From Candidatus Nanopelagicales bacterium (GTDB taxonomy: Bacteria; Actinomycetota; Actinomycetes; S36-B12), in the NCBI GenBank assembly GCA_018609125.1, contig JABAYF010000020.1, positions 24,563 to 88,562 on the forward strand: a stretch of DNA of 64,000 nucleotides. The letters run 5' to 3'. Shown piece by piece: positions 20,235-30,227 of this stretch (within the stretch, counting starts at the first letter, position 1; every line of letters begins with the position of its first letter). A program made the translations under genes and the position numbers. Below the pieces are notes generated by a model. It had not been told where the DNA came from and did not search any database. It was given only the letters and a program-made list of their open reading frames with translations.

Positions 20235-21001
20235 TGTCAGAGCAAGACGCCACGACCGCCGACATGGGGCCGGACCCGTTGATTGATGCTGATCAGCGCC
20301 CCACCGCACTTCTCCAGGTGCGTGACGTCACCAAGGTCTACGGCACCGGACACACCGCCGTCACCGCGCTACAGACGGCCACCATGTCGGTGGAGCAAGG
20401 TGAGTTCGTGGCGCTGGTCGGCCCGTCTGGTTCGGGCAAGACGACGCTCATTTCTATTATCGGTGGCCTACTTGCGCCCACGACTGGTTCGGTTCACATC
20501 GGAGATATCGATGTGACCGCGCTGAGTCGTAAAGAGCTCACGCGCTTTCGAGCCGAACGCGTGGGTTTCGTTTTTCAATCCGCCAACCTCGTGCCTTTTC
20601 TCACCGCTAGAGAAAATCTGCTCTACGTTGCCGGACTGATCGGGTCGTCAAAATCTGGCGCACGTGCACGGGCCGACCAGCTGCTTGAGGAACTTGGCCT
20701 GGCTGACCGCGCCAAGAATCTGCCAGAGCAGCTCTCCGGCGGTGAACGTCAGCGGGTAGCGATCGGTCGGGCACTCATGAATGATCCAGACTTGGTCCTC
20801 GTCGACGAACCCACGGCAGCACTCGATACGGCGCTGGGTAGGCAGGTTGTGCAACTGCTTGGCCGTGAGGTGAAAGATCGCGGCAAGACCGGAATCATGG
20901 TGACCCACGATCTGCGCATGGTGGAATACACCGATCGGGTTTTCCAGATTCTGGATGGTCACCTCACCCACGTGGAATCTTCCACCGGTGCGGGGCACTA
21001 G
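20234..21001 (+). CDS. ABC transporter ATP-binding protein (LolD/MacB type)
   Basis: LVGPSGSGKTTLISIIGGL, LSGGERQRVAIGRAL, DLVLVDEPTAALD. Confidence 0.95.
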   Translation: MSEQDATTADMGPDPLIDADQRPTALLQVRDVTKVYGTGHTAVTALQTATMSVEQGEFVALVGPSGSGKTTLISIIGGLLAPTTGSVHIGDIDVTALSRKELTRFRAERVGFVFQSANLVPFLTARENLLYVAGLIGSSKSGARARADQLLEELGLADRAKNLPEQLSGGERQRVAIGRALMNDPDLVLVDEPTAALDTALGRQVVQLLGREVKDRGKTGIMVTHDLRMVEYTDRVFQILDGHLTHVESSTGAGH

Positions 21002-21010
21002 TCTTACGCG

Positions 21011-22861
21011 GTGACTCAAGCCCCCGTTACCCGCCGAGAAGATCTTCGCAATGTGGCCATCGTCGCCCACGTGGACCATGGCAAGACCACCCTCGTGGAT
21101 GCGCTGCTGTGGCAGTCGGGGGCATTCCGGGAAAACGCCGACGTGGCCGACCGCGTGATGGATTCAATGGACCTTGAACGCGAAAAGGGCATCACGATCC
21201 TGGCGAAGAACACGGCCATTCGCATGGATGGCACCACGATTAACATCATCGACACCCCCGGTCACGCTGACTTTGGTGGAGAGGTGGAGCGCGGGCTAGA
21301 GATGGTCGACGGGGTTCTGCTCCTCGTAGATGCTTCGGAGGGTCCGCTACCGCAGACTAGGTTCGTGCTGCGCAAGGCACTGGCCAAAGGCCTGCCGGTG
21401 GTGCTGGTCATTAACAAGGTTGATCGCCCCGATGCTCGAATCGCCGCCGTCGTCGACGAGACCTATGAGTTGTTCTTAGATCTTGATGCCACCGAGCAGC
21501 AGATCGATTTTCCCATCGTCTACGCCTCGGCCAAGAACGGACGAGCAAGTCTGACGCGCCCGGCCGACGGTGGGCTACCCGACTGTGAAGACTTGGCACC
21601 ACTCGTCCAGACACTGCTCACCACCGTCCCGGCTCCGGTGTACACCGAGGGCGCACCCCTGCAGGCGCATGTCACGAACCTGGACGCATCGCCGTATTTG
21701 GGCCGCCTCGCGCTATGCCGAGTACGCGAAGGAACCATCCGCAAAGGGCAGTCGGTGGCGTGGTGTCGCGCGGATGGAACCATCCAGCGAGCCAAGATCG
21801 CAGAACTACTCATCACCGTGGCACTGGATCGAGTGCCCACCGACGAGGCCGGCCCTGGCGACATTATTGCGGTGGCCGGACTACCCGACATTACGATCGG
21901 GGAGACTCTCGCGGATCCGGACAACCCCATTCCACTGCCGGTGATCACCGTTGATGAGCCCAGTATTTCGATGACACTGGGTATCAATACGTCGCCGCTG
22001 GCCGGAAAGAGCGGTACTAAACTCACTGCGCGACAGGTGAAGGCCCGACTTGAGGCTGAACTCATTGGCAACGTCAGCATTCGCATGTTGCCGACCGAAC
22101 GACCCGACACCTGGGAGGTGCAGGGTCGCGGTGAGTTGCAACTGGCGATCCTGGTGGAGATCATGCGCCGCGAAGGTTTCGAACTCACCGTAGGTAAGCC
22201 CCAGGTGGTCACCCGCATCGTGGACGGATCGATTCATGAACCCATCGAGCGCCTCAGCATTGATGTGCCCGAGGACTATCTGGGCGTGATTACCCAACTC
22301 ATGGCTCTGCGCAAGGGCCGATTGGAACAGATGGTCAATCATGGAACCGGTTGGGTGCGAATGGAATACCTTGTGCCAGCTCGGGGTCTTATCGGATTTC
22401 GTACAGAGTTCCTCACCGAAACTCGCGGCACCGGTCTGCTACACCATGTATTCGACCGCTATGAGCCCTGGTACGGCGAGCTTCGTACCCGTCCGACCGG
22501 TTCTTTGGTGGCGGATCGTCGGGGCATGACAACGGGTTTCGCCCTGTCCAATCTGCAGGAACGCGGCACGATGTTCGTTGGGCCTGGTACCGAAGTTTAT
22601 GAAGGCATGATCGTCGGCGAAAACTCTCGCTCAGACGATCTTGACGTCAACCCCACCAAGGAAAAGAAACTGACCAATATGCGCTCGGCGACCGGCGACG
22701 TATTGATCCCGCTCATTCCCCACCGTCAGGTATCGCTGGAGCAGGCGCTGGAGTTCTGCCGCGAGGAAGAGTGTGTTGAGGTGACACCAGCAGTGGTGCG
22801 TATCCGCACCACGGTTCTACCGGCAACAGATCGGGCTAAGGTGCGATCGCGCCGAAAGTAG
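21011..22861 (+). CDS. typA: Translational GTPase TypA/BipA
   Basis: [60 protein letters not shown]. Confidence 0.97.
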   Translation: MTQAPVTRREDLRNVAIVAHVDHGKTTLVDALLWQSGAFRENADVADRVMDSMDLEREKGITILAKNTAIRMDGTTINIIDTPGHADFGGEVERGLEMVDGVLLLVDASEGPLPQTRFVLRKALAKGLPVVLVINKVDRPDARIAAVVDETYELFLDLDATEQQIDFPIVYASAKNGRASLTRPADGGLPDCEDLAPLVQTLLTTVPAPVYTEGAPLQAHVTNLDASPYLGRLALCRVREGTIRKGQSVAWCRADGTIQRAKIAELLITVALDRVPTDEAGPGDIIAVAGLPDITIGETLADPDNPIPLPVITVDEPSISMTLGINTSPLAGKSGTKLTARQVKARLEAELIGNVSIRMLPTERPDTWEVQGRGELQLAILVEIMRREGFELTVGKPQVVTRIVDGSIHEPIERLSIDVPEDYLGVITQLMALRKGRLEQMVNHGTGWVRMEYLVPARGLIGFRTEFLTETRGTGLLHHVFDRYEPWYGELRTRPTGSLVADRRGMTTGFALSNLQERGTMFVGPGTEVYEGMIVGENSRSDDLDVNPTKEKKLTNMRSATGDVLIPLIPHRQVSLEQALEFCREEECVEVTPAVVRIRTTVLPATDRAKVRSRRK

Positions 22862-22879
22862 TTCCGCTGGGTTGTGAAA

Positions 22880-25033
22880 TCAGCCTTGCAGGTGGGTGGC
22901 GAAGAAGTCGCGCTGTGCCAGCAGCAGGTTTTCTGCAACGATTTCCTGCGGGGTCATATGGCTTACGCCGGTGAGTGGCAGCACGCTGTGTGGTTTTCCC
23001 GCAGCCAGAAGAGCTGAGGAAAGTTGCAGGGTGTGGGCGACGGCCACATTGTCATCGGCGAGCCCGTGGATGAGAAGTAGTGGGCATTGCAGTTGCGGCG
23101 CAAGGGAGAGTAGCGAACTGCCTTCGTAGGCATCAGGGTTTTGGTGCGGGTCGCCGAGATACCGCTCGGTGTAAGCGGTGTCGTAGAGTCGCCATTCGGT
23201 GACAGGAGCGCCTGCTACGGCTGCATGAATACGGCCAGACGCACGCATGGCGGAGAGGGCGGCAAGGTAACCACCGAAAGACCAGCCGTGGATGCCTACT
23301 CGCTGGGGATCCACGTCGTGCGGGTGGGCTGCAATGACGGCTGCAAGTCCGCGCATTTGATCGGTGAGAACGGGCGTAGCGAGATCGCCAGAGACCATGC
23401 GTTCCCAGGCTGGGCCGCGTCCTGGCGTACCGCGACCATCAATCACCACAACGCAGTAGCCCTGGTCTGCCCACCACTGATCACTGGCATAGGCCAGGCC
23501 AGCCGCAATAACCCGCCGCGCATGCGGACCGCCATAGGGCGCGAGCAAGATCGGGAGCCGAGTGGATCCGGGAACGTGTCCGCGTGGCCACACGATCGCT
23601 ACAGGCAATGCGTCTTCATCGAGTCGCTGGATGGATACGTTCAGCTCAAGTTCGGGGCTGTGCGCGAATGAGGTGATTTCGGCGATGGGAACGAGATCAG
23701 ATGCACTGCTCAGTTCTGCACCGAGCCGATACACCGTCATCCGGGTCCGGAAAGTGTCAGCGTTGGTCGCACTGACCACGGCGATGCTGCCTCGCACCGT
23801 TGCCGTAGCGACGCCGTGTGTGGCGAGTGCGACAACGCGGTCACCAGAAACGAGATAGGGCAGTTCTTCGGTGGGATCGAGTGATCCAGTTACCAGGCAA
23901 CGGTCGCCGTCCATCGCTGAGATCGCCCGCACCTGAAGACCGGGAGGTGTGAGATAGCGGTCTTTGCAGATCAGTCGATTCGTGTCGGTTTCGAGGTCTG
24001 CGGTGATCTGCAGGAGTTCGCCACTCGCGTCAATCCTCGGCGCGCCGGGAAAGACATCAATCCAATGCCGGTCCTGGCGTTGCGCCATGAGGATAGGGAT
24101 CGCAGCCGTATCGTCCCAGCACAGAACTTGTGAGCTGCGTTGATCACGGGATAGCACCTCGATGATGATCGGCCCACTTCGCGCTACCTGAACCGAAACA
24201 AGGTACTCGTACTCTTCGTGATTCCACGACAGTTCTTGTCGCTGCCCATCCAGGGAGAAGTACCAAAGGCGTGCCTGCGGATTGGGTGTGCCAGCTGATG
24301 GGTATCTGTGCGGTCGGGCAGGTTGTTCGGGCTGAGCAGGGTTGGCTATCCACCAGGTGTGTACGTCACTTTCGTCAACGTGTTGGGCAAAGATGCCATG
24401 ACTGTCTGCAGACCACCACCATCCGCGGACTCGCGAAAATTCTTCTGCAGCGATGAAATCCGCGAGACCCCAGGAGTCAAATTCGTGAGCAGCGACCGCG
24501 AGTGTTTCGTGTGAATCATCGGCGAGCGTGATGACATGCAGGGCACGGTCGGCGACATATCCCACCCGGGCGCCATCTGGGCTAATCCGCGCGTCAACAG
24601 CACCTGAGCGGGCGTTGAGTTTCCTGACGTTGCCATTGAGGTCGGTGAGCGAAGCGAAAAAGATACTGCCGTGCAGCGTAAATACCGCAAATGTTACGTC
24701 TGAGTTCACCGTGTATGACGTTATGCCTTCGCTTGATTCACGCATGCGCTCACGTCGTGCTGCTTCGGCGGCAGGGATGGCGTCCCCGTCTGCGTCCATC
24801 AGGTCTGCGGTCCGCACCACGCACCGTTCTGTGGGGCTTTCCGGAATCGAAAGATCGAGCACCCAGAGGTCTTCAGATGCGTTGTCACCAGCCTCACTGC
24901 GGCAAAAAACGACACGGGTGCCCTCTGGTGAAATGCTTGGCTGACGGGGAGCACCGGATCGAAATCCACGTGTGCGGGCCCGGTGGCGCGGGTAAGTCAT
25001 ACCGTGATGCACGGACGCTTCGAGTTCGGTCAC
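22880..25033 (-). CDS. S9-family (DPP-IV/prolyl oligopeptidase-like) serine peptidase
   Basis: GIHGWSFGGYLAALSAMR nucleophile motif; LLIHGLADDNVAVAHTLQL. Confidence 0.92.
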   Translation of the reverse strand: MTELEASVHHGMTYPRHRARTRGFRSGAPRQPSISPEGTRVVFCRSEAGDNASEDLWVLDLSIPESPTERCVVRTADLMDADGDAIPAAEAARRERMRESSEGITSYTVNSDVTFAVFTLHGSIFFASLTDLNGNVRKLNARSGAVDARISPDGARVGYVADRALHVITLADDSHETLAVAAHEFDSWGLADFIAAEEFSRVRGWWWSADSHGIFAQHVDESDVHTWWIANPAQPEQPARPHRYPSAGTPNPQARLWYFSLDGQRQELSWNHEEYEYLVSVQVARSGPIIIEVLSRDQRSSQVLCWDDTAAIPILMAQRQDRHWIDVFPGAPRIDASGELLQITADLETDTNRLICKDRYLTPPGLQVRAISAMDGDRCLVTGSLDPTEELPYLVSGDRVVALATHGVATATVRGSIAVVSATNADTFRTRMTVYRLGAELSSASDLVPIAEITSFAHSPELELNVSIQRLDEDALPVAIVWPRGHVPGSTRLPILLAPYGGPHARRVIAAGLAYASDQWWADQGYCVVVIDGRGTPGRGPAWERMVSGDLATPVLTDQMRGLAAVIAAHPHDVDPQRVGIHGWSFGGYLAALSAMRASGRIHAAVAGAPVTEWRLYDTAYTERYLGDPHQNPDAYEGSSLLSLAPQLQCPLLLIHGLADDNVAVAHTLQLSSALLAAGKPHSVLPLTGVSHMTPQEIVAENLLLAQRDFFATHLQG

Positions 25034-25095
25034 CAGAGCACCCTTTCATTGAGGTCAATCGGGCGGGGGTCAGCGTCACTGGGTAGCCGCTCAGC

Positions 25096-25137
25096 GCTCA
25101 TGGTGCACCAGAGCCGGTAGTCTGGCGCACCATGAGC
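25096..25137. promoter_or_regulatory. 42-bp imperfect palindrome spanning the putative -10 and start codon of mshB
   Basis: GCTCATGGTGC (25096-25106) / GCACCATGAGC (25127-25137), 11 bp perfect, plus inner CCAGA/TCTGG after one mismatch; covers TAGTCT (25118-25123). Confidence 0.6.
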
Positions 25138-26007
25138 AGTCGCCGACTTTTGATCGTCCACGCCCATCCGGACGACGAAACCATCGGAACCGGGATCACG
25201 ATGGCAAAATACGTCGCCGAAGGCGCCTCGGTCACCCTGGTGACATGCACCCTGGGTGAAGAGGGCGAAGTGCTGGTTCCTGACCTGACCCACCTGGCCG
25301 CCGAGCACACCGACAGCCTCGGCCCACACCGCCAGGGCGAACTCCGCTCGGCCATGTCTGAACTCGGAGTCACCGATTGGCAGCTGCTCGGTGAACCGGG
25401 TAAGTACCGGGATTCGGGCATGGTGGACACCCCAAGCAATAACCATGAGCGTGCCTTCATGAATGCAGATCTGCTCACGGCAGCCGCCGACCTGGTGGGC
25501 ATCATCCGAGATCGCCGACCCCAGGTGGTGGTGACCTACGATGAGTTTGGTGGCTACGGGCATCCAGACCATATTCAGGCTCATCGGGTGACGACATATG
25601 CCGCGTCCCTCGCGGGAGCACCAGGTTTTCGGCCAGATCTGGGGACTCCATGGCAGATCAGCAAGTTTTACTGGACGGCGTTTCCTCGCTCGGTCATTGT
25701 TGCCGGCATTGAGGCGATGCGTGCCGCCGGCGACACCTCAGAGTTCGCCGAGATGGATCCCGACGATTTGCCCTTCGTTGTTGATGACGACGTGGTGTCC
25801 ACCAGCATCGAGGGTGGAGCGTTTCTCGACGCGAAGATGGCTGCCTTACGCGAACATGCAACGCAGGTCACCACCGATGGTGGCTTCTTCGCGCTTGCCG
25901 ATGCCGTGGGGATGCAGGCATTCGGCACGGAGTATTTCCGGCTAGTGCAGGGTCCGACCCCGGCGTCTGAGGAGATGGAAACCGATTTTTTCACCGGCGT
26001 GGCATGA
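25132..26007 (+). CDS. mshB: PIG-L/LmbE-family N-acetylglucosaminyl deacetylase, MshB-like (mycothiol biosynthesis)
   Basis: LLIVHAHPDDETIGTG; GGYGHPDHIQAHRV. Confidence 0.85.
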   Translation: MSSRRLLIVHAHPDDETIGTGITMAKYVAEGASVTLVTCTLGEEGEVLVPDLTHLAAEHTDSLGPHRQGELRSAMSELGVTDWQLLGEPGKYRDSGMVDTPSNNHERAFMNADLLTAAADLVGIIRDRRPQVVVTYDEFGGYGHPDHIQAHRVTTYAASLAGAPGFRPDLGTPWQISKFYWTAFPRSVIVAGIEAMRAAGDTSEFAEMDPDDLPFVVDDDVVSTSIEGGAFLDAKMAALREHATQVTTDGGFFALADAVGMQAFGTEYFRLVQGPTPASEEMETDFFTGVA

Positions 26008-26429
26008 CGGTGATGCGTAGCAGGGGGGCTACCACCCTCATCGCGACGGTCTACGTGGTCCTCGGCCTTGCCCTGGGCACCGTCGGTGCGTTCGTCCAGG
26101 CCGCGCGCAGTCAGGTTGTGGGCATCACCATCCCGTGGGGGCTGATATTCGTTCTCGGCTTGCTGGTGCTGATTATTCGCCTCGGCGTTAACGTCACACG
26201 CACCCGTTGGGCAGGCTCAGCACTATTTGTCGGTTGGCTCATTGCCACGATCGGGTTCGCCACTAAGACTCCATGGTCGGCAGATCTGATCATCAGCTCC
26301 GGTGGTCGACAACTGGTTTACCTGCTCGTGGGTGTTGTTTTGGGTTCCGCGGCGGCAAGTATCAAGGCTGCCCCGGGCCAGTTGTCTGGCCAGTTGTCCG
26401 GCCAAGGGCCGGTCACGTCTTCGCGCTAG
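26004..26429 (+). CDS. DUF6113-like four-TM membrane protein
   Basis: Hydrophobic, 4-nt overlap with mshB-like gene. Confidence 0.65.
   Translation: MTVMRSRGATTLIATVYVVLGLALGTVGAFVQAARSQVVGITIPWGLIFVLGLLVLIIRLGVNVTRTRWAGSALFVGWLIATIGFATKTPWSADLIISSGGRQLVYLLVGVVLGSAAASIKAAPGQLSGQLSGQGPVTSSR
26376..26399 (+). repeat. 12-bp tandem repeat (GGCCAGTTGTC[T/C] x2), encodes GQLSGQLS
   Basis: Direct reading. Confidence 0.8.
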
Positions 26430-26631
26430 GGCGTTGTTCCTATTGAAGCCACGCAGACAGCAGCTCCTCCCAGAGTGAGACAAAATCGTCTTTAATGTTT
26501 CAGATGGGAAATAGCGGGATCCAACGCCTATCATTAAGAGTCGTAAGACTGTACGAGCGCGTTCGAGCGATCCGAGTGCACCACAAGTGCGCGCTTGAGA
26601 CCACGGTAGCGAGGAAACTAAGAGGAGACCT

Positions 26632-28542
26632 GTGAGTTACCCGGAGACACCGGAGAACGCCGAAGTGACCGCCGATCGGTCGTCCATGGGCGGAGTAAAC
26701 GGTCGGCGGGCGCTGCTCATTACCGGTGCGGTCCTCGCCGGGGCTGCTGCCTTCTACTCGGGCATGCTGGTCGGATCTGCGGGCGACGTGCCAGCGAACA
26801 CCACGGTGCTCGGCGTTCAAATCGGTGGGTTGTCCCAGGCCGAGGCTGTCGCGGTCCTCGACGACGAACTCAGCCCGCGGGCTGCCAGAAATATCGAAGT
26901 TACCGCTTATGAGTCTGCAACTGATGTGACCCCGGCCGATTTTGGCCTTCGGTTTGACGCTTTCGCCACCGTCGCCAATGCCAGCGAGCGTCTCTACAAC
27001 CCGTTAGCGATGGTTCAGCGCCTTTTCGGCCCGGTACCGGTCGATCCGATCGTGGTTGTCGACGAAAAGATCCTGGGGGAGAATCTGGCGGAGTTCGCCA
27101 GCACCGTTGAGGTTGCACCGGTTGAACCCATTTTGGTCTACGAAGGTCTACAGCCGGTACTCACTCCCGGGGTGGATGGTCGATCGATTAACGTCGACGA
27201 CGCGGTGGACCTCCTTGCTGATGCCTATTTGACTAATAGCGGGCCGGTGGCGCTGCCCGAGGTCGTTGTTCCCCCCACCGTCGATGAGGCACAGGCCGTT
27301 GAGATTCGAGATGGCATCGCCACTGCCGCGGTGTCGGCTCCCATTTTTGTGCAGGCTGGTTCGGTCACCGCGGAGGTGGCTCCGGAGATCATCGCCAAAT
27401 CTTTAGATTTTGAAGCTGTTGATGGAGTGTTCGGACATGTTCTGAACGGCACGAAGGTATATCGCTCTATCGCAGAGCAACTGGCCCCGATTGAAACTCC
27501 AGGAAATAACGCGACATTCAAGATCGTCGACGGTGTCCCGGTTGTGGTGCCATCCCAGGTCGGTGAGGGTGTGGCCGATGAAGACCTGGGAGCAGCCGTC
27601 GACAGGGTGCTCAGTCTTTCCGGTGCTGAGCGCGTGACGAGCGCGCCCATCACCGTCCGTGATCCAAGCATCACCACTGCTGATGCCCGTAAACTTGGTG
27701 TGGTGGAAGAGATTTCCAGTTTCACCCAGCAGGTTTCGTATGCGCCTTACATGGAGCACAACCTGTCGCTCGCTGCGGAATACATCAACGGAACACTGCT
27801 ACTTCCGGGTGATATTTTTTCGATGAACGACACCACCGAAAATCGCGATCCGGTGGACGGCTACATGGAAGGTTACGTTATCGGTTCCGGTGGCGTGTTT
27901 GCCAAGGCCCTCGGTGGCGGTATCTCCGCAGCAACGACCACGCTGTGGTCTGCGGCCTTTTATGGCGGACTCGAAGCCGTTGAGGTGCGGGCCCACTCCA
28001 TCTATATTTCTCGCTATGTGCCCGGCCTTGAAGCCACCGTTGCCTGGGACTACTTCGACATGAAGTTCGCCAACAACACGCCCTACGGGGTGTTCATCGT
28101 GGCCACAACGACGCCTACATCCATGACCGTCACGATGTACGGCACCAAGGAATACACCGAAATCGATGCGGAGGTCGGTTCTCGATACGCGGTCACTGAT
28201 TTTTCTACGATCTATAACAGTTCTGATCGCTGCGCCGCCCAATCTGGTGCGCAGGGGTTTGCCATCGATGTGGATCGCGTGTTCTACCAGGGCGATGAGG
28301 AGGTCAATCGGGAAACCTTCACGACCGATTACAACCCCTCACCTCGCGTGATCTGCGGTGAAAAGCCCAGTGAGAAGGACGAGAAGGACGAGAAGGACGA
28401 GAAGGACGAGAACACCGATGAGGGCGGTGACACCGACCCAACGCCTGAACCCACCAGCGATAGCGAGCCCGACGGCGGTCCCGACGACGTCGCGGTCGAG
28501 GTCGAGCAGGTACTTGCCGTGCTTGCCGGTCGCAGTCGCTAG
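26632..28542 (+). CDS. VanW-family protein with YoaR/peptidoglycan-binding-like N-terminal repeats
   Basis: N-terminal TM; VanW core YINGTLLLPGDIFSMNDTTENRDPVDGYMEGYVIGSGGVFAKALGGGISAATTTLW. Confidence 0.9.
   Translation: MSYPETPENAEVTADRSSMGGVNGRRALLITGAVLAGAAAFYSGMLVGSAGDVPANTTVLGVQIGGLSQAEAVAVLDDELSPRAARNIEVTAYESATDVTPADFGLRFDAFATVANASERLYNPLAMVQRLFGPVPVDPIVVVDEKILGENLAEFASTVEVAPVEPILVYEGLQPVLTPGVDGRSINVDDAVDLLADAYLTNSGPVALPEVVVPPTVDEAQAVEIRDGIATAAVSAPIFVQAGSVTAEVAPEIIAKSLDFEAVDGVFGHVLNGTKVYRSIAEQLAPIETPGNNATFKIVDGVPVVVPSQVGEGVADEDLGAAVDRVLSLSGAERVTSAPITVRDPSITTADARKLGVVEEISSFTQQVSYAPYMEHNLSLAAEYINGTLLLPGDIFSMNDTTENRDPVDGYMEGYVIGSGGVFAKALGGGISAATTTLWSAAFYGGLEAVEVRAHSIYISRYVPGLEATVAWDYFDMKFANNTPYGVFIVATTTPTSMTVTMYGTKEYTEIDAEVGSRYAVTDFSTIYNSSDRCAAQSGAQGFAIDVDRVFYQGDEEVNRETFTTDYNPSPRVICGEKPSEKDEKDEKDEKDENTDEGGDTDPTPEPTSDSEPDGGPDDVAVEVEQVLAVLAGRSR
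28372..28407 (+). repeat. Four perfect tandem copies of GAGAAGGAC (encodes EKD x4)
   Basis: Direct reading. Confidence 0.97.
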
Positions 28543-28647
28543 TTTTCCTTTCACGCCCTGACCGGTGCGCACGTAGGTGGTACTTATAGCGTTGGGCATG
28601 CGACGGGCGGTCCGTCGGAGTAACCCCGGTGGAAAGGACTCGTCAAG

Positions 28648-28974
28648 GTGACCTACGTCATCGCGTTTCCCTGTGTTGATATCAAGGACAAGTCTTGCAT
28701 TGAGGAATGCCCGGTCGACTGCATTTACGAAGGCGACCGCATGCTTTACATACAGCCAGATGAGTGTGTTGACTGCGGTGCCTGTGAGCCCGTGTGTCCG
28801 GTTGAGGCCATCTTCTATGAAGATGATGTTCCTGACGAGTGGACTGACTACACCGCAGCGAATGTCGAGTTTTTCAGCGAGCTAGGTTCACCCGGTGGCG
28901 CGGCGAAGTTGGGTCCTCAGGGTTTCGACGCGGCAATCGTGGCGACCGTTGCGCGTAAGGAACCTGAAAACTGA
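28648..28974 (+). CDS. fdxA: Ferredoxin (7Fe/two-cluster type)
   Basis: DKSCIEECPVDCIYEGDRMLYIQPDECVDCGACEPVCPVEAI. Confidence 0.95.
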   Translation: MTYVIAFPCVDIKDKSCIEECPVDCIYEGDRMLYIQPDECVDCGACEPVCPVEAIFYEDDVPDEWTDYTAANVEFFSELGSPGGAAKLGPQGFDAAIVATVARKEPEN

Positions 28975-30065
28975 AATTTGCCCTCCCAGTTTTCCCCTGG
29001 GACCGACTCGAACCGATTAGTCAACTTGCCGCTCAGCATCCTGACGGGATAGCCGACCTGACCATCGGCACGCCAGTGGATCCGACGCCAGATCTCGTTC
29101 AAGATGCCTTAGCGGCGGCAGCAGATGCACCGGGCTACCCGGCGACCGCCGGCACGGCTCGCGTCGAAGAGGCTGCCCGTTTGTGGTTGCGCCGCCGATG
29201 TGATGTGACCCTGGCCAAGGACGACCACGTAATACCCAGCATCGGGTCGAAAGAGATGGTGGCGCTGCTGCCCACCCTGCTTGGGCTCGGCCCCGAGCAC
29301 ACGGTGGTGATTCCGACGTTGGCTTATCCGACCTACGACCTAGGCGCCCGGATAGCCGGCTGCCAGGTGCGGGTCACGGATCGGCCCGAGGATCTGTCCG
29401 GGGCAGCCCTTGTCTGGCACAACTCACCTGGCAACCCGTCGGGGCACATCGCCGGCGCTGCTGAGCAGGCGGAGTTCTTGGCCGCGGCCCGGGAAGCCGG
29501 GGCTGTCGTCGCATCGGATGAGTGCTACGCGGAGTTTGGTTGGGATGCAGCGGTTGTATCGATGCTGCACGACAGTGTCAGCGGCGGTGACCATCGAGGC
29601 ATCATGAGTTTGCATTCGCTGTCGAAGCGATCGAATATGGCCGGTTATCGATATGGATTCACCGCCGGTGATGGTGAGGTAATCGTCAGGGTGCTGCAGG
29701 TCCGTAAGCACCTCGGCTTGATGGTGCCGATCCCGATCCAAGCTGCCGCGGCTGTTGCTTTCGACGATGACGCTCATGTCGAAGCGCAACGCGAGATTTA
29801 TTTGCGCCGCCGTAGCGTGCTGGCACCAGCGCTCACCGATGCAGGCTTTCGCATTGACCACAGCCAAGGTGGCCTCTACCTCTGGGCGACGCGCGGGGAA
29901 AATTGCTGGGACACCGCACGAGCACTCGCTGAGCATGGCGTGCTGGTGACCCCGGGGGATTTTTATGGCGATGCCGGTGTGGAGCATGTGCGGGTGGCGT
30001 TAACAGCAACCGACGATGTGATCGGTCGGACTAAGGCCCGCCTCGCCAGTTTTAGCGGCCGGTAG
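28971..30065 (+). CDS. dapC: Succinyldiaminopimelate transaminase (DapC-type aminotransferase); start extended upstream of the ORF track
   Basis: In-frame extension LKFALPVFPWDRLEPISQLAAQHPDGIADLTIGTPVDPTPDL matches family N-termini; only upstream initiator candidate is CTG 28971 preceded by AAGGA; PLP motif MSLHSLSKRSNMAGYRYGF. Confidence 0.88.
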   Translation: MKFALPVFPWDRLEPISQLAAQHPDGIADLTIGTPVDPTPDLVQDALAAAADAPGYPATAGTARVEEAARLWLRRRCDVTLAKDDHVIPSIGSKEMVALLPTLLGLGPEHTVVIPTLAYPTYDLGARIAGCQVRVTDRPEDLSGAALVWHNSPGNPSGHIAGAAEQAEFLAAAREAGAVVASDECYAEFGWDAAVVSMLHDSVSGGDHRGIMSLHSLSKRSNMAGYRYGFTAGDGEVIVRVLQVRKHLGLMVPIPIQAAAAVAFDDDAHVEAQREIYLRRRSVLAPALTDAGFRIDHSQGGLYLWATRGENCWDTARALAEHGVLVTPGDFYGDAGVEHVRVALTATDDVIGRTKARLASFSGR

Positions 30066-30227
30066 GCAAGCCGCACCGGCGGTCCCGTCCGAGCGCGCAG
30101 CAGGTAGGGTCTCAGCGGGGGCCGAGACAACATCTCGGTACGGTAACGCTGTTCCCTTATTGACCGCCCAGACCCGGGCATTCGTCGGCACCCCGATCGG
30201 GGCGCCACTCCAAGGAGGTCGTCCCAC

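Noticed and set aside
26556-26595. AGCGCG...CGCGCT stem upstream of the VanW gene
   Set aside because: Short and interrupted; insufficient to claim a structured RNA.
28601-28617. CGACGG/CCGTCG hairpin upstream of fdxA
   Set aside because: 6-bp stem in high-GC sequence is expected by chance; no supporting context.
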